Made by a program: the position numbers and the translations under genes. From Sphingomonadaceae bacterium 3R27C6 (lineage in GTDB: Bacteria > Pseudomonadota > Alphaproteobacteria > Sphingomonadales > Sphingomonadaceae): 64,000 nucleotides of DNA. Shown in pieces: positions 53,966 through 62,339 of the stretch. The notes beneath the pieces are model-generated. The model did not search any database, was not told where the DNA came from, and saw nothing but the letters and a program-made list of their open reading frames with translations. Position 1 is the first letter of the stretch, and each line of letters begins with the position of its first letter. Where the stretch lies: contig SCNS01000011.1 in assembly GCA_005503215.1 (NCBI GenBank), forward strand, positions 83,087-147,086, in the 5' to 3' direction.

Positions 53966-55789
53966 ATGTCAATACGTCGCCTGCCCGAAAAGCTAGTAAA
54001 TCGGATCGCGGCCGGTGAAGTGGTCGAAAGACCTGCCGCGGCGCTCAAGGAACTGGTTGAAAACGCGATCGATGCCGGTTCGACTCGCATTTCGGTGCGA
54101 ATCGCCGAGGGCGGGATTTCGCGGCTGGAGGTCGAGGATGACGGCTGCGGGATGACGGCCGCCGACATGGCGCTCGCGCTCGAACGCCATGCGACGTCGA
54201 AGCTGCCCGACGATGCGATCGAAGACGTCACGACGCTGGGTTTCCGCGGCGAGGCGCTGCCCTCGATCGCGAGCGTCGCGCGGCTCACGCTCGAAAGCCG
54301 CGTCGCGGGCGGCGATGGCTGGAAGCGCGTCGTCGATAATGGCGCCGTCGTCGCCGAAGGACCCGCGGCGCTGGGCAAGGGCACGCGCGTCATGGTCGAG
54401 GATCTGTTCGCGCGGGTCCCGGCGCGGCGCAAATTCCTGCGCAGCGGCCGCAGCGAATATGCGGCGTGCCTCGACGTCGTGAAGCGGCTCGCGATGGCGC
54501 GGCCCGACATCGGCTTTACCGTCGAGCATGACGGGCGCCGCGTGCTCGACGTGCAGGGCGGGCAGGACCAGCTGACGCGCGTCGCGGCGCTCACCCAGCG
54601 CGATCTGGCTGCAAACAGCATCGGGGTCGATATCGACCGCGGCGACGTGCATCTGGGCGGTGTGATCAGCTTGCCGACCTACAATCGCGGCATCGCCGAC
54701 CATCAATATCTGTTCGTCAACGGGCGTCCGGTGAAGGACCGGCTGCTCGTCGGCGCGCTACGCGGCGCCTATGCCGACCTGCTCGCGCGCGATCGTCATC
54801 CGGTCGTCGCGCTGTTCCTCGACGTCCCCACCAGCGAGGTAGATGTGAACGTCCATCCGGCGAAGACCGAGGTGCGCTTCCGCGATCCGCAGCTCGTTCG
54901 CGGGATGATCGTCGGCGGCCTCCGCCGGGCGCTCGATGAGCATGGTTTCCGCAGCGTCCAGCGCCCCGCTGAGGCGGCGCTTGCAGCGTGGCAGCAGGAA
55001 CCCGTCGCGCCGCAGCCGCCCGCGCCGACCTTGTTCGCCGCGCATCTGCCCCATCCGCACGCACCGGCGACGCATCTGTTCGGCGCTGAAGGCGATCTCG
55101 CGACGACGGCGTTGCTGCACGACCGTATCGTCGATTTCGCGCCGCCGCGCGATGCGCTCCCGATGGGACGCGCCGAACCCGCGACCGCGCCGGTGCCAGA
55201 GGCCGGGGCGCACCCGCTCGGCATCGCGCGTGGTCAGATCGCGAAAACCTATATCGTCGCCGAGGCCGAGGATGGCCTCGTCATCGTCGACCAGCACGCC
55301 GCGCACGAGCGGCTGGTGCTCGAGCAACTCCGCCGCGGCATGGGCGGGCAGGCGGTGCCGTCGCAGGGGCTTTTGCTGCCCGAAGTGGTCGAACTCGACG
55401 AGCCCGCGTGCGACCGGCTCGAGGCCGCCGCGCCGCAGCTCGCGGCGCTCGGCGTCGAGCTCGAACGCTTCGGCCCCGCCGCGGTGATGGTGCGCGCGAC
55501 CCCGGCGATGCTGGGGGCGATCAACTGCCAGAAACTGGTGACCGACATCGCCGACGATCTCGCCGGCTATGATGCCGCGTTGGGCCTCAGCGAACGGCTC
55601 GAACTGGTCGCCGCGACGATGGCCTGCCATGGATCGGTGCGGGCAGGGCGCACGCTCAGCGTCGCCGAAATGAACGCGCTGCTCCGCACGATGGAGGTCA
55701 CGCCGCACAGCGGCCAGTGCAATCATGGGCGACCGACGTGGGTCAAACTCGCGATGGACGATGTCGAAAAATTGTTCGGGAGGAAGTAG
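53966..55789 (+). CDS. mutL: DNA mismatch repair protein MutL, endonuclease type (607 aa)
   Basis: The N-terminal GHKL ATPase has 'LVENAIDAGSTRI', 'DDGCGM' and 'GFRGEALPSIASV'. The C-terminal domain carries the metal-binding endonuclease motif DQHA-x2-E-x4-E (Asp442 to Glu453) together with 'ACHGSVRAG' and 'CNHGRPTW'. This marks it as a nicking MutL, as in bacteria without MutH, unlike the E. coli protein. A Pro/Ala-rich linker of about 100 residues joins the domains. I chose the ATG at 53966 after AGGAGAG. It is divergent from mreB and followed at once by a small exported protein. Confidence 0.97.
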   Translation: MSIRRLPEKLVNRIAAGEVVERPAAALKELVENAIDAGSTRISVRIAEGGISRLEVEDDGCGMTAADMALALERHATSKLPDDAIEDVTTLGFRGEALPSIASVARLTLESRVAGGDGWKRVVDNGAVVAEGPAALGKGTRVMVEDLFARVPARRKFLRSGRSEYAACLDVVKRLAMARPDIGFTVEHDGRRVLDVQGGQDQLTRVAALTQRDLAANSIGVDIDRGDVHLGGVISLPTYNRGIADHQYLFVNGRPVKDRLLVGALRGAYADLLARDRHPVVALFLDVPTSEVDVNVHPAKTEVRFRDPQLVRGMIVGGLRRALDEHGFRSVQRPAEAALAAWQQEPVAPQPPAPTLFAAHLPHPHAPATHLFGAEGDLATTALLHDRIVDFAPPRDALPMGRAEPATAPVPEAGAHPLGIARGQIAKTYIVAEAEDGLVIVDQHAAHERLVLEQLRRGMGGQAVPSQGLLLPEVVELDEPACDRLEAAAPQLAALGVELERFGPAAVMVRATPAMLGAINCQKLVTDIADDLAGYDAALGLSERLELVAATMACHGSVRAGRTLSVAEMNALLRTMEVTPHSGQCNHGRPTWVKLAMDDVEKLFGRK

Positions 55790-55790
55790 G

Positions 55791-56321
55791 ATGGGGTTCC
55801 GGATCATTGCCATTTCACTGGCGGCGATATTGCCAGCGACAGTGTTCGCGGCACCGGCCGAGAAAGCAGCAACAGCCTGTCCCGCTGCGCCCGTCCTGCC
55901 GCCCGAACTCGCCGACTGGGCGCGCAACACGTCGAGCAAGACCATCTATGCCTATGGCGACGACCTCGGCGCCGACTGGTCGCCGCTTGGCGCGGCGCGG
56001 ACGGCGTTGCCGCTGCACAAGTTCGAAAGCCTGCGTTACGGCATCACGCCCGACCGCAAGCCCGACGTCTATAAATTCGGCGGCATGATCCCGATCGAGG
56101 TGAAGAAGGCGGGGCGGCTCATCGTCGCGCTCGACGCGGGGGCGTGGATCGACCTTGTCCGCGACGGCGCGGTGGTGAAGTCGGTCACGCACGGCCACGG
56201 CCCCGCCTGTTCGGGCATTCGCAAGATGGTCGAATTCGACGCGACGCAGGGGCGCTACCAGCTTCAGATCGTCAATGCGCCGACCGCGTCGATCCACGCA
56301 ATGGCGGTGCTGCGCGACTGA
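55791..56321 (+). CDS. Small exported protein of unknown function (176 aa)
   Basis: The ATG lies one base after the mutL stop, with GGGAGGAAG just before it, so it is co-transcribed with mutL. A signal peptide ('RIIAISLAAILPATVFAAP') is followed by 'CPAAPVLPPELADWARN' and a beta-rich region with 'GRLIVALDAGAWIDLVRDGA' and 'GHGPACSGIRKMVEFD'. It has two Cys in the mature part, which may pair. I recognise the pattern as a recurring sphingomonad exported protein but know no function. Its stop touches the end of the convergent phosphodiesterase gene. Confidence 0.8.
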   Translation: MGFRIIAISLAAILPATVFAAPAEKAATACPAAPVLPPELADWARNTSSKTIYAYGDDLGADWSPLGAARTALPLHKFESLRYGITPDRKPDVYKFGGMIPIEVKKAGRLIVALDAGAWIDLVRDGAVVKSVTHGHGPACSGIRKMVEFDATQGRYQLQIVNAPTASIHAMAVLRD

Positions 56322-57518
56322 TCAGGGCAGGCGCTTGGCGAGTTCGCCCGTCGCATCGCTCGCCAGCGGCGTAACGCCGATCAGCCGCATCAGCAGCGGA
56401 TAGACCTCGATATTGTCGATGATGCCGACATCGCCTTTGAGGCCGGTGCCGCTCGCGACGAACAGCGCGAGCATCTCCGGGTCCTGATTGTCATAACCGT
56501 GCGCGCCGCCCTTGACGGGCCAGGTCGGCGTGCCCGCGATGATCGACCAGCCGGGTTCGGCGATACAGATGATCGCGGCAACGCGCGGGTTTTGGCCATA
56601 GTGCAGCCGCTTCGGCAAATCCTCGCGGCGATTGCAGACCATATGGTCGTGCGGTTTTAGCAGCGCCTCATGTACGCGGTTATCGGTTCCCGCGGCGGGC
56701 TCGATCGCGGCGTAGGGACCGGTCTCGACCGCGATGATGCTGGGAAGGTCGATCAGGTCGGCGAGCTGGATCACGCGGCTTTCGTCTATCGCGCGCATGC
56801 CGTGGTCGGCGACGACGATCATCCGCGCGGGCTGCCCCATCGCCGCCAGGCCCGAGACAAGCTCACCAATCCGCGCGTCTACCCCCGTGATGGCGGCATT
56901 CACCTCGGCGCTGTCGGGGCCGAACTTATGCCCGGCGTCGTCTACCGCCTCGAAATAGAGCGTGACGAAGGCAGGGCGGATATCGGCGGGTCGGCGCATC
57001 CAGTCGAGGACCGTGTTGACGCGCTGCGCATAGCCGACATGCGCGTCGTAACGCAGCCAGTCGGGCGGCCGGCTCGCATGGATTGCAACCTCGCTGCCCG
57101 GCCAGAACATCGTCGCGCTGCGTACCCCGGCCTTGCCCGCCGTCACCCACGCGGGCTCGGCTTCGTCCCACCAGAAGGGATCGAGCGACTGTTTCGGATC
57201 GCCAAGGCTGAACCGCACGTCGGGGCGCCGCGGGTCGATCATATTGTTGCCGACGATCCCGTGATTGTCGGGGCGCTTGCCCGTGACGATCGCATAATGG
57301 TTGGGGAAGGTTTTGGTCGGGAAGGACGGCCGCAGCTTGCCATGCGCGCCTTCGGCGGCGAGCCGCGACAGGTTCGGCGTGATGCCGCGACCCAGATAAT
57401 CGGCGCGAAAGCCGTCGATCGAGATCAGGATTGTCACGGGCTTGCGCTCGCCTCCCTCCTGCGCGTGCGCGGCGAGGGGAAGCAGGAGGGCGAGCAGTAG
57501 TGACAGGAGACGGTTCAT
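56322..57518 (-). CDS. Nucleotide pyrophosphatase/phosphodiesterase (NPP) family protein (398 aa)
   Basis: Signal peptide 'LLSLLLALLLPLAAHAQ', then an alkaline-phosphatase-superfamily domain of the NPP type (PF01663): metal ligand in 'ISIDGFRADYL', nucleophile Thr in 'SFPTKTFPNHYAIVTG', 'ADHGMRAI' and 'GAHGYDNQDPEM'. It cleaves phosphodiester or pyrophosphate bonds in the periplasm. Length is typical of bacterial NPPs. It is convergent with the small exported gene and lies 42 bases after the PhoD gene on the same strand, so the two may form one unit for phosphate scavenging. Confidence 0.93.
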   Translation of the reverse strand: MNRLLSLLLALLLPLAAHAQEGGERKPVTILISIDGFRADYLGRGITPNLSRLAAEGAHGKLRPSFPTKTFPNHYAIVTGKRPDNHGIVGNNMIDPRRPDVRFSLGDPKQSLDPFWWDEAEPAWVTAGKAGVRSATMFWPGSEVAIHASRPPDWLRYDAHVGYAQRVNTVLDWMRRPADIRPAFVTLYFEAVDDAGHKFGPDSAEVNAAITGVDARIGELVSGLAAMGQPARMIVVADHGMRAIDESRVIQLADLIDLPSIIAVETGPYAAIEPAAGTDNRVHEALLKPHDHMVCNRREDLPKRLHYGQNPRVAAIICIAEPGWSIIAGTPTWPVKGGAHGYDNQDPEMLALFVASGTGLKGDVGIIDNIEVYPLLMRLIGVTPLASDATGELAKRLP

Positions 57519-57560
57519 GCGCGCTCCGCTATGGCGCGTATGTGACGGCTCGGCGACACA

Positions 57561-59129
57561 TCACGCCATCTTGATCCCGGCAACGTCGCGCTCGACGACA
57601 CCCGTTGCACGCTTCGACAGCGTGTTCACCGGCGTCGTGACCTTGTCGACGACCATGAAATGCGTTTGCCATGCGTCGCGATTGACGTCGCACACGATAT
57701 AGCCGCGCTGGTCGTTCGCGAATTTGAGCTCGGGGTTCTGGCTCAGGAACATATCGGTGCCGCTCCGCTTGTCGCTGCCGTCGCCGCCGCTCGAGATCGA
57801 GGTCGCGACGAATTCGGCGCCGACGACCTTGTCCTTCGATACCAGATCGCCACAGAAATTCTGATGTTCGTCGCCGGTCAGCACGACATTATTCTTCAGC
57901 CCCGCCATGCGCGACAGGATGCGCTCGCGCGGCGCTTCATAACCCGCCCAGCTGTCGAGATTGACGATCTTCTTCGGCTCGTCAGGTTTCCGCCGCCGGT
58001 CGAGCGACATCATCGTGATCTGCTGCGCAAAGGCGTTCCACGTCGCGCCGCCCTTTGTGAGGTTGCGGCCAAGCCATTCCTCCTGCGCCTTTCCGAGCAC
58101 CTGCCTGTCTTTGGCGAACACATCGGGGCAGGCGGGCTTGAAGCCGTCGTCGCACGGCTGGTCATCGCGATATTGCCGCGTGTCGAGCAATTGCATCGCC
58201 ATCAGGTCGCCCCAGCGAAACTCGCGGTTCATCGCGACCATTCCGCCGCGCGGCAGCAGCGCCCTGCGCACCGGCATATGCTCGTACCACGCCTGCATCG
58301 CGGCTTGCTTCTTCAGCATGAAGACCTCGGGCGACGCGGCTTCGGGATCGTTGACGTCGAGGCCGAGTTTCCAGTTGTCGATGTCCGACACCCAGTCGTT
58401 GCGGATCTCGTGATCGTCGAAGCTCGACAGGAAGGCGTGGACCGAGCGCGCCGCCTGAAGGTCGATGTCGCCGAGCTGCTGCGCATAGGCGTTGCGGAAA
58501 TCATTGACGTCGACAAGCGCCCGGTGTGCGTGCTTGCGCACCGGCCGCGTCGGCAGCCCGGTGTTGAACAGATATTCCTCGCTATATTCATAAATGAAGT
58601 CGCCATAATGATAGACGAAGGCGAGATCCTCGCGCGCGAGGTGACGATAGGCGCCGAAAAAGCCCGCTTCGAAATGCTGGCATCCGGCGACCCCGAATTT
58701 CAGCGCATCGGCCTTCGCACCCGGCGCGGGCAGGGTACGCGCGCGGCCGCGCAGGCTGCGCTCGCCGCCCGCGGTGAAGCGGTAATAAAAGGGCCGGTCG
58801 GGCTGCAATCCGGCAACCTCGACATGGACGCTGTGCGCAAGCTCGGGGCGCGCGAGTTCGGTGCCCTTGGCGACGACGTCGCGAAAGCCAGTGTCGCTCG
58901 CGACTTCCCAGTCGACCGGAAAATTCGCCAGCGGCATCCCGCCATGGCGTTCCATCGGTTCGGGGGCGAGCCGCGTCCAGATGACGAAACCGTCGCTCGC
59001 CGGATCGCCCGCCGCGACGCCGAGGCTGAACGGGAATTCGCGGAAGATACCGCCCTCGGCGCGCAGGATCGCGGGGGCGGCAAGGCCGGCGAGCGTGGCC
59101 CCGGCAAGGAAATGGCGGCGGTTGAACAT
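57561..59129 (-). CDS. phoD: PhoD-type alkaline phosphatase/phosphodiesterase (522 aa)
   Basis: A Tat signal 'MFNRRHFLAGATLAGLAAPA' leads an N-terminal PhoD_N beta domain ('FPFSLGVAAGDPASDGFVIW') and a calcineurin-like PhoD domain with 'VAGCQHFEAGF', 'YHYGDFIYEY', 'SSFDDHEIRNDWV' and 'VVLTGDEHQNF' as metal-binding motifs. It releases phosphate from mono- or diesters outside the cytoplasm using Fe/Ca. Length fits the family. The neighbouring NPP gene and the PhoX-like gene at the right edge give three extracytoplasmic phosphatases within 8 kb. Confidence 0.94.
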   Translation of the reverse strand: MFNRRHFLAGATLAGLAAPAILRAEGGIFREFPFSLGVAAGDPASDGFVIWTRLAPEPMERHGGMPLANFPVDWEVASDTGFRDVVAKGTELARPELAHSVHVEVAGLQPDRPFYYRFTAGGERSLRGRARTLPAPGAKADALKFGVAGCQHFEAGFFGAYRHLAREDLAFVYHYGDFIYEYSEEYLFNTGLPTRPVRKHAHRALVDVNDFRNAYAQQLGDIDLQAARSVHAFLSSFDDHEIRNDWVSDIDNWKLGLDVNDPEAASPEVFMLKKQAAMQAWYEHMPVRRALLPRGGMVAMNREFRWGDLMAMQLLDTRQYRDDQPCDDGFKPACPDVFAKDRQVLGKAQEEWLGRNLTKGGATWNAFAQQITMMSLDRRRKPDEPKKIVNLDSWAGYEAPRERILSRMAGLKNNVVLTGDEHQNFCGDLVSKDKVVGAEFVATSISSGGDGSDKRSGTDMFLSQNPELKFANDQRGYIVCDVNRDAWQTHFMVVDKVTTPVNTLSKRATGVVERDVAGIKMA

Positions 59130-59195
59130 GGCTGGGCTCCCCGGGGACGAATCACCGCCCCTGATAGCCCAGTCCTATGTTTCATCAATGACCGG

Positions 59196-59933
59196 TTACA
59201 GCCACATCCGCGCCATCCACAGCGCCATCGCGACCATCATCACATTCTCGGTGAGCGAGACGAAGCCCAGCGGCACCTTGCTGCTGCCGCCGACGCAAGC
59301 GCATTTGATGTCGCGCTTGTCGATATAGACCGCCTTGAACACCGACACCGCACCGATGCCGCCGATGAACAGCGCGAGCGGGATCGACAGCCAGGGCAGC
59401 GCGTGTGCGGTCATCAAAACACCGGCGAGCCCCTCGGCAAAAGGATAGATGCTCGCATAAGGCACCCAGCGCTTGGCGAGCAGATCGTAGTTCAGGAACA
59501 TCGTCGCGAACTTGTCGACGTCCTGCAATTTGAGCAGCGCGAGCACGATCATGCTGAACGAGATGAACCATTCGGCGGCGCGCAGGGTGAAAGCATCGCC
59601 ATAGACCGAGAAGCTGGTCGCGAGCGCCATCAGCGCCGTCATCGCGAACAGCGCGATGACCGGCGTGTAGCTGGTGGCGTCGGGATCGGCGACCTTCAGC
59701 CCGAAATGACGGCGCAGGTCGTCGTGGCCGCCGATCCGCACGCCGTCGATGAAGGTCTGCGGCGTCGTCTTCACGCCATGCTCGGCCTTGAACGCGTCGG
59801 TTTCCTCGCGCGTCGTCAGCCAGCGGTCGTCGACCGTAAAGCCGCGGCTTTCGAGCAGATGTTTGGATTTGAGGCCATAGGGGCAGGTGTGCCCCGGCAT
59901 GACCATGCGATGGAGGGTTGCTTGTTTTTTCAT
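59196..59933 (-). CDS. Glutaredoxin-MauE fusion, redox membrane protein (245 aa)
   Basis: The N-terminal 75 residues are glutaredoxin-like ('HTCPYGLKSKHLLESRGFTV' with Cys17, cis-Pro in 'VKTTPQTFIDG', 'IGGHDDLRRHFG'). A MauE/DoxX-like membrane domain follows with about five helices and a C-terminal Cys-x-Cys ('IKCACVGGSSKVPLG'). It probably moves reducing equivalents across the membrane. Its ATG at 59933 lies only about 8 bases after the predicted -10 box of a MerR-type promoter, so the mRNA may be leaderless; an in-frame ATG at 59942 falls in the -10 box. It is divergent from the CueR-like merR and thus likely induced by soft metals such as copper. Confidence 0.88.
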   Translation of the reverse strand: MKKQATLHRMVMPGHTCPYGLKSKHLLESRGFTVDDRWLTTREETDAFKAEHGVKTTPQTFIDGVRIGGHDDLRRHFGLKVADPDATSYTPVIALFAMTALMALATSFSVYGDAFTLRAAEWFISFSMIVLALLKLQDVDKFATMFLNYDLLAKRWVPYASIYPFAEGLAGVLMTAHALPWLSIPLALFIGGIGAVSVFKAVYIDKRDIKCACVGGSSKVPLGFVSLTENVMMVAMALWMARMWL

Positions 59934-59940
59934 GCGCCCC

Positions 59941-59971
59941 ATATAGCCTCCGTACCATAGTACGGAGTCAA
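59941..59971 (-). promoter_or_regulatory. MerR-type promoter/operator of glutaredoxin-MauE gene and merR
   Basis: On the minus strand: -35 TTGACT (59971-59966), 19-bp spacer, -10 CTATAT (59946-59941). The spacer carries CCGTAC-CATA-GTACGG (59950-59965). The core, -35 and flanking CAAGC match the copper-operon promoter at 15373-15403. GGAG within it (59964-59967) also serves as the merR ribosome binding site, 7 bases before ATG 59975. Confidence 0.85.
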
Positions 59972-59974
59972 GCG

Positions 59975-60379
59975 ATGCAATTGACGATCGGAAAATTGGC
60001 GGCGGCGGGCGATGTCGGGGTCGAAACCGTGCGCTATTACCAGCGCCGCGGGCTGCTCGACACGCCCGCACGAAGCGGCGGTGACGGCTGGGGAGGCGGG
60101 ATCCGCCGCTATGGCGAGGATGACCTGCGGCGCCTTAGATTCATCCGCTCGGCGCAGGTGTCGGGCTTCACGCTGGACGAGATTTCCGAACTGCTCGCGC
60201 TCGAGGCGAGCGACGACCGCGTGCGCGTGCGCACGTTGGCGCGGCAGCGGATCGACGTTCTCGACGAAAAGATCGCGCAGATGACCGCAACACGCGCCGC
60301 GCTGGCACGCCTCGCCGACCAATGCGCCGCGAGCGACAAGGGGCCGTGCCCGATATTGGCCGCGTTCGAGCCGGGTTAA
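59975..60379 (+). CDS. CueR-like MerR family metal-responsive regulator (134 aa)
   Basis: N-terminal MerR HTH ('TIGKLAAAGDVGVETVRYYQ', 'GIRRYGEDDLRRLRFIRSAQ'), a long dimerisation helix and a C-terminal metal loop 'CAASDKGPCPI' with Cys117 and Cys125. The seven-residue spacing and the CPI end match the Cu(I) loop of CueR; the third Cys used by mercury MerR is absent (the equivalent region is 'LEASDDRVRV'). It should activate promoters with 19-bp spacers on binding Cu(I)/Ag(I). I chose the ATG at 59975; the frame upstream runs through the operator. It probably controls its divergent neighbour and the copper operon at 8.6-15.4 kb. Confidence 0.92.
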   Translation: MQLTIGKLAAAGDVGVETVRYYQRRGLLDTPARSGGDGWGGGIRRYGEDDLRRLRFIRSAQVSGFTLDEISELLALEASDDRVRVRTLARQRIDVLDEKIAQMTATRAALARLADQCAASDKGPCPILAAFEPG

Positions 60380-60401
60380 CCCCTCCCGCCTGCGGGAGGG
60401 G
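60380..60401. terminator. 10-bp hairpin between merR and ychF
   Basis: CCCCTCCCGC (60380-60389), CT, GCGGGAGGGG (60392-60401): a perfect stem directly after the merR stop codon, 10 bases beyond the convergent ychF stop. It could serve both genes. There is no U-run. Confidence 0.6.
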
Positions 60402-60410
60402 AGAACGAGA

Positions 60411-61508
60411 TCAGCTGTGCAGGAAATGCATCACGTCGCCGTCGTGGACGACATAGGCCTTGCCCTCGGCGCGCAGCTTGCCCGCTTCGCGCGCCTTCGC
60501 TTCGCCGCCCAGCGCGACATAATCGTCATAGGCGATCGTTTCGGCGCGGATGAAGCCCTTCTGGAAATCGCTGTGGATTTCGCCCGCGGCCTCGGGCGCG
60601 GTCGCACCCGTGTGGACGGTCCACGCACGCGCTTCCTGCGGGCCGACGGTGAAGAAGGTGATCAGGTGGAGCAGCTCGTAGCCCGCGCGGATAACGCGCG
60701 CGAGGCCGGTTTCGTGGAGGCCCATTTCTTCGAGGAACTCGAGCCGGTCGGCCATGTCCATCGTCACCAGCTCGCTTTCGATCGCGGCCGAAACGACGAC
60801 CGCCTGCGCGCCTTCGGCGGCGGCCTTGGCGAAGACCTTTTCGGAGAAGGCGTTGCCGTTTGCGGCGCTGCCTTCGTCGACGTTGCAGACGTAGAGGACG
60901 GGCTTCGAGGTCAGGAGCTGCGCGGTGCGCAGCACGCGGGCTTCCTCGTCATCCTTGGGTTCGGTCAGCCGCGCGGGCTTGCCTTCGCGCAGCAGTTCGA
61001 GCGCCTGCCCGAGCACCGATGCGGCGATCTTCGCTTCCTTGTCGCCCTGCGCGGCCTTTTTGGCGAAGGCGGGAACGCGCTTTTCGAGGCTTTCGAGGTC
61101 GGAGAGCAGCAGTTCGGTTTCGACCGTCTCGGCGTCGGCGACGGGATCGACCTTGTTCTCGACATGCTGGATGTCGTCATCCTCGAAACAGCGCAGCACA
61201 TGGACGATCGCGTCGACTTCGCGGATGTTGCCGAGGAACTGGTTACCGAGCCCTTCGCCCTTCGACGCGCCGCGTACGAGGCCGGCGATGTCGACGAAGG
61301 CGAGCTGCGTCGCGATGATCTTCTTGCTGCTCGCGATACCGGCGAGCTTTTCGAGCCGCGCGTCGGGCACCGCGACGTTGCCGATATTCGGCTCGATCGT
61401 GCAGAAAGGATAGTTCGCCGCCTGCGCCGCCGCGGTTTCGGTCAGCGCGTTGAACAGGGTGGACTTGCCGACGTTGGGCAGGCCGACGATCCCGCATTTG
61501 AAACCCAT
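60411..61508 (-). CDS. ychF: Ribosome-associated ATPase YchF/OLA1 (365 aa)
   Basis: Obg-family P-loop protein with G1 'GLPNVGKSTLF', switch-region 'FVDIAGLVRGASKGEGLGNQ', and the altered G4 'NVDE' that explains ATP rather than GTP preference. A coiled-coil insert and C-terminal TGS domain follow ('AWTVHTGATAPEAAGEIHSD'). It is a conserved cytoplasmic translation-stress factor. Length is standard (363-366 aa). It is convergent with merR. Confidence 0.97.
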   Translation of the reverse strand: MGFKCGIVGLPNVGKSTLFNALTETAAAQAANYPFCTIEPNIGNVAVPDARLEKLAGIASSKKIIATQLAFVDIAGLVRGASKGEGLGNQFLGNIREVDAIVHVLRCFEDDDIQHVENKVDPVADAETVETELLLSDLESLEKRVPAFAKKAAQGDKEAKIAASVLGQALELLREGKPARLTEPKDDEEARVLRTAQLLTSKPVLYVCNVDEGSAANGNAFSEKVFAKAAAEGAQAVVVSAAIESELVTMDMADRLEFLEEMGLHETGLARVIRAGYELLHLITFFTVGPQEARAWTVHTGATAPEAAGEIHSDFQKGFIRAETIAYDDYVALGGEAKAREAGKLRAEGKAYVVHDGDVMHFLHS

Positions 61509-61638
61509 AAAAACTCCGTGAGGTTCGGCCTGCCGTGAATGAGGGGCCTGTGTTGCAGCGCCCCTAGCGCCAGATTGCCTCGGGCGCCAGTCTTTGCCGT
61601 TGCGCCCGGTTCAGACTTGCGCCTTTATCGCGTCCGCC

Positions 61639-62292
61639 ATGACGAAACCTCGCCTCATTCTTGCCGCCGGCATCCTTCTGACTCTCGGCGCGACCGCCGC
61701 AATCGCGGCGCCGAACCGCTTCGAGGAAGGCGTCTTCACCGAACTCAACCGCTTCCGCAGCGATCCCGCAGCCTATGCCGAATATCTGCGCGACTATCGC
61801 CCACGCTTCGAGGGCAAGTTGCTGGTCAGCGGCGACGACAGCGAGATCGACATTATGACGCGCGAGGGCGTCGCCGCGGTCGACGAGGCGATCCGCGACC
61901 TTCGCCGCGAAAAGCCGCTGCCCGAACTGGAATGGAGCGACCCGCTGGCACGCGCCGCGGCGGACCATGTCGCGGTCCAGTCACGCTCGGGGGCGGTCGG
62001 TCATTATACGCGGGGCAGCGGCCCCGGCGAGCGGATGAAGGCGCGCGGCGGCGGACCCTATGTGAACGAAGTCATCACCTATGGCCATCACACCCCCGAA
62101 GGCGTCGTCGACCAGTTGTTGATCGACGACGGCGTGCCCGACCGCGGCCATCGCCACAGCCTGCTGCGCGCGACGCACCGCTATGCCGGCATCGCGTGCG
62201 GTCGGCATCCGGTGCACCGGACGATGTGCGTGACCTTGATGTCGCAGACGCGCGACGGTTCGCCGCCGCCACCCCCCAAGCGCACACCCTGA
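61639..62292 (+). CDS. Exported CAP/SCP-domain protein (217 aa)
   Basis: Signal peptide 'RLILAAGILLTLGATAAIA', then a CAP domain (PF00188): 'VFTELNRFRSDPAAYAEYL', 'LEWSDPLARAAADHVAVQ', 'GHYTRGSGPGERMKAR' and 'GHRHSLLRATHRYAGIACG' with the conserved His/Glu set. It ends in a Pro-rich tail. I chose the ATG at 61639 because it begins the signal peptide. Function of bacterial CAP proteins is unsettled. It is divergent from ychF and convergent with the PhoX-like gene, separated by a hairpin. Confidence 0.9.
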   Translation: MTKPRLILAAGILLTLGATAAIAAPNRFEEGVFTELNRFRSDPAAYAEYLRDYRPRFEGKLLVSGDDSEIDIMTREGVAAVDEAIRDLRREKPLPELEWSDPLARAAADHVAVQSRSGAVGHYTRGSGPGERMKARGGGPYVNEVITYGHHTPEGVVDQLLIDDGVPDRGHRHSLLRATHRYAGIACGRHPVHRTMCVTLMSQTRDGSPPPPPKRTP

Positions 62293-62297
62293 CGGCC

Positions 62298-62330
62298 ATC
62301 CGCTCCCGCCCGGCGAAGGGGGGAGCGGAT
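62298..62330. terminator. 10-bp hairpin between convergent genes
   Basis: ATCCGCTCCC (62298-62307) pairs with GGGAGCGGAT (62321-62330). It lies in the 47 bases between the CAP-domain and PhoX-like stops, so it may be a bidirectional terminator. Confidence 0.55.
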
Positions 62331-62339
62331 AGCGCGCGA

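Noticed and set aside
57660..59960. 766-codon plus-strand ORF opposite phoD and the glutaredoxin-MauE gene
   Set aside because: It spans two well-supported genes in antisense and shows no family features.
59975..60379. Mercury-type MerR assignment for the regulator
   Set aside because: The first metal Cys of mercury MerR is missing and the Cys spacing matches CueR; no mercury reductase or transporter genes are nearby.
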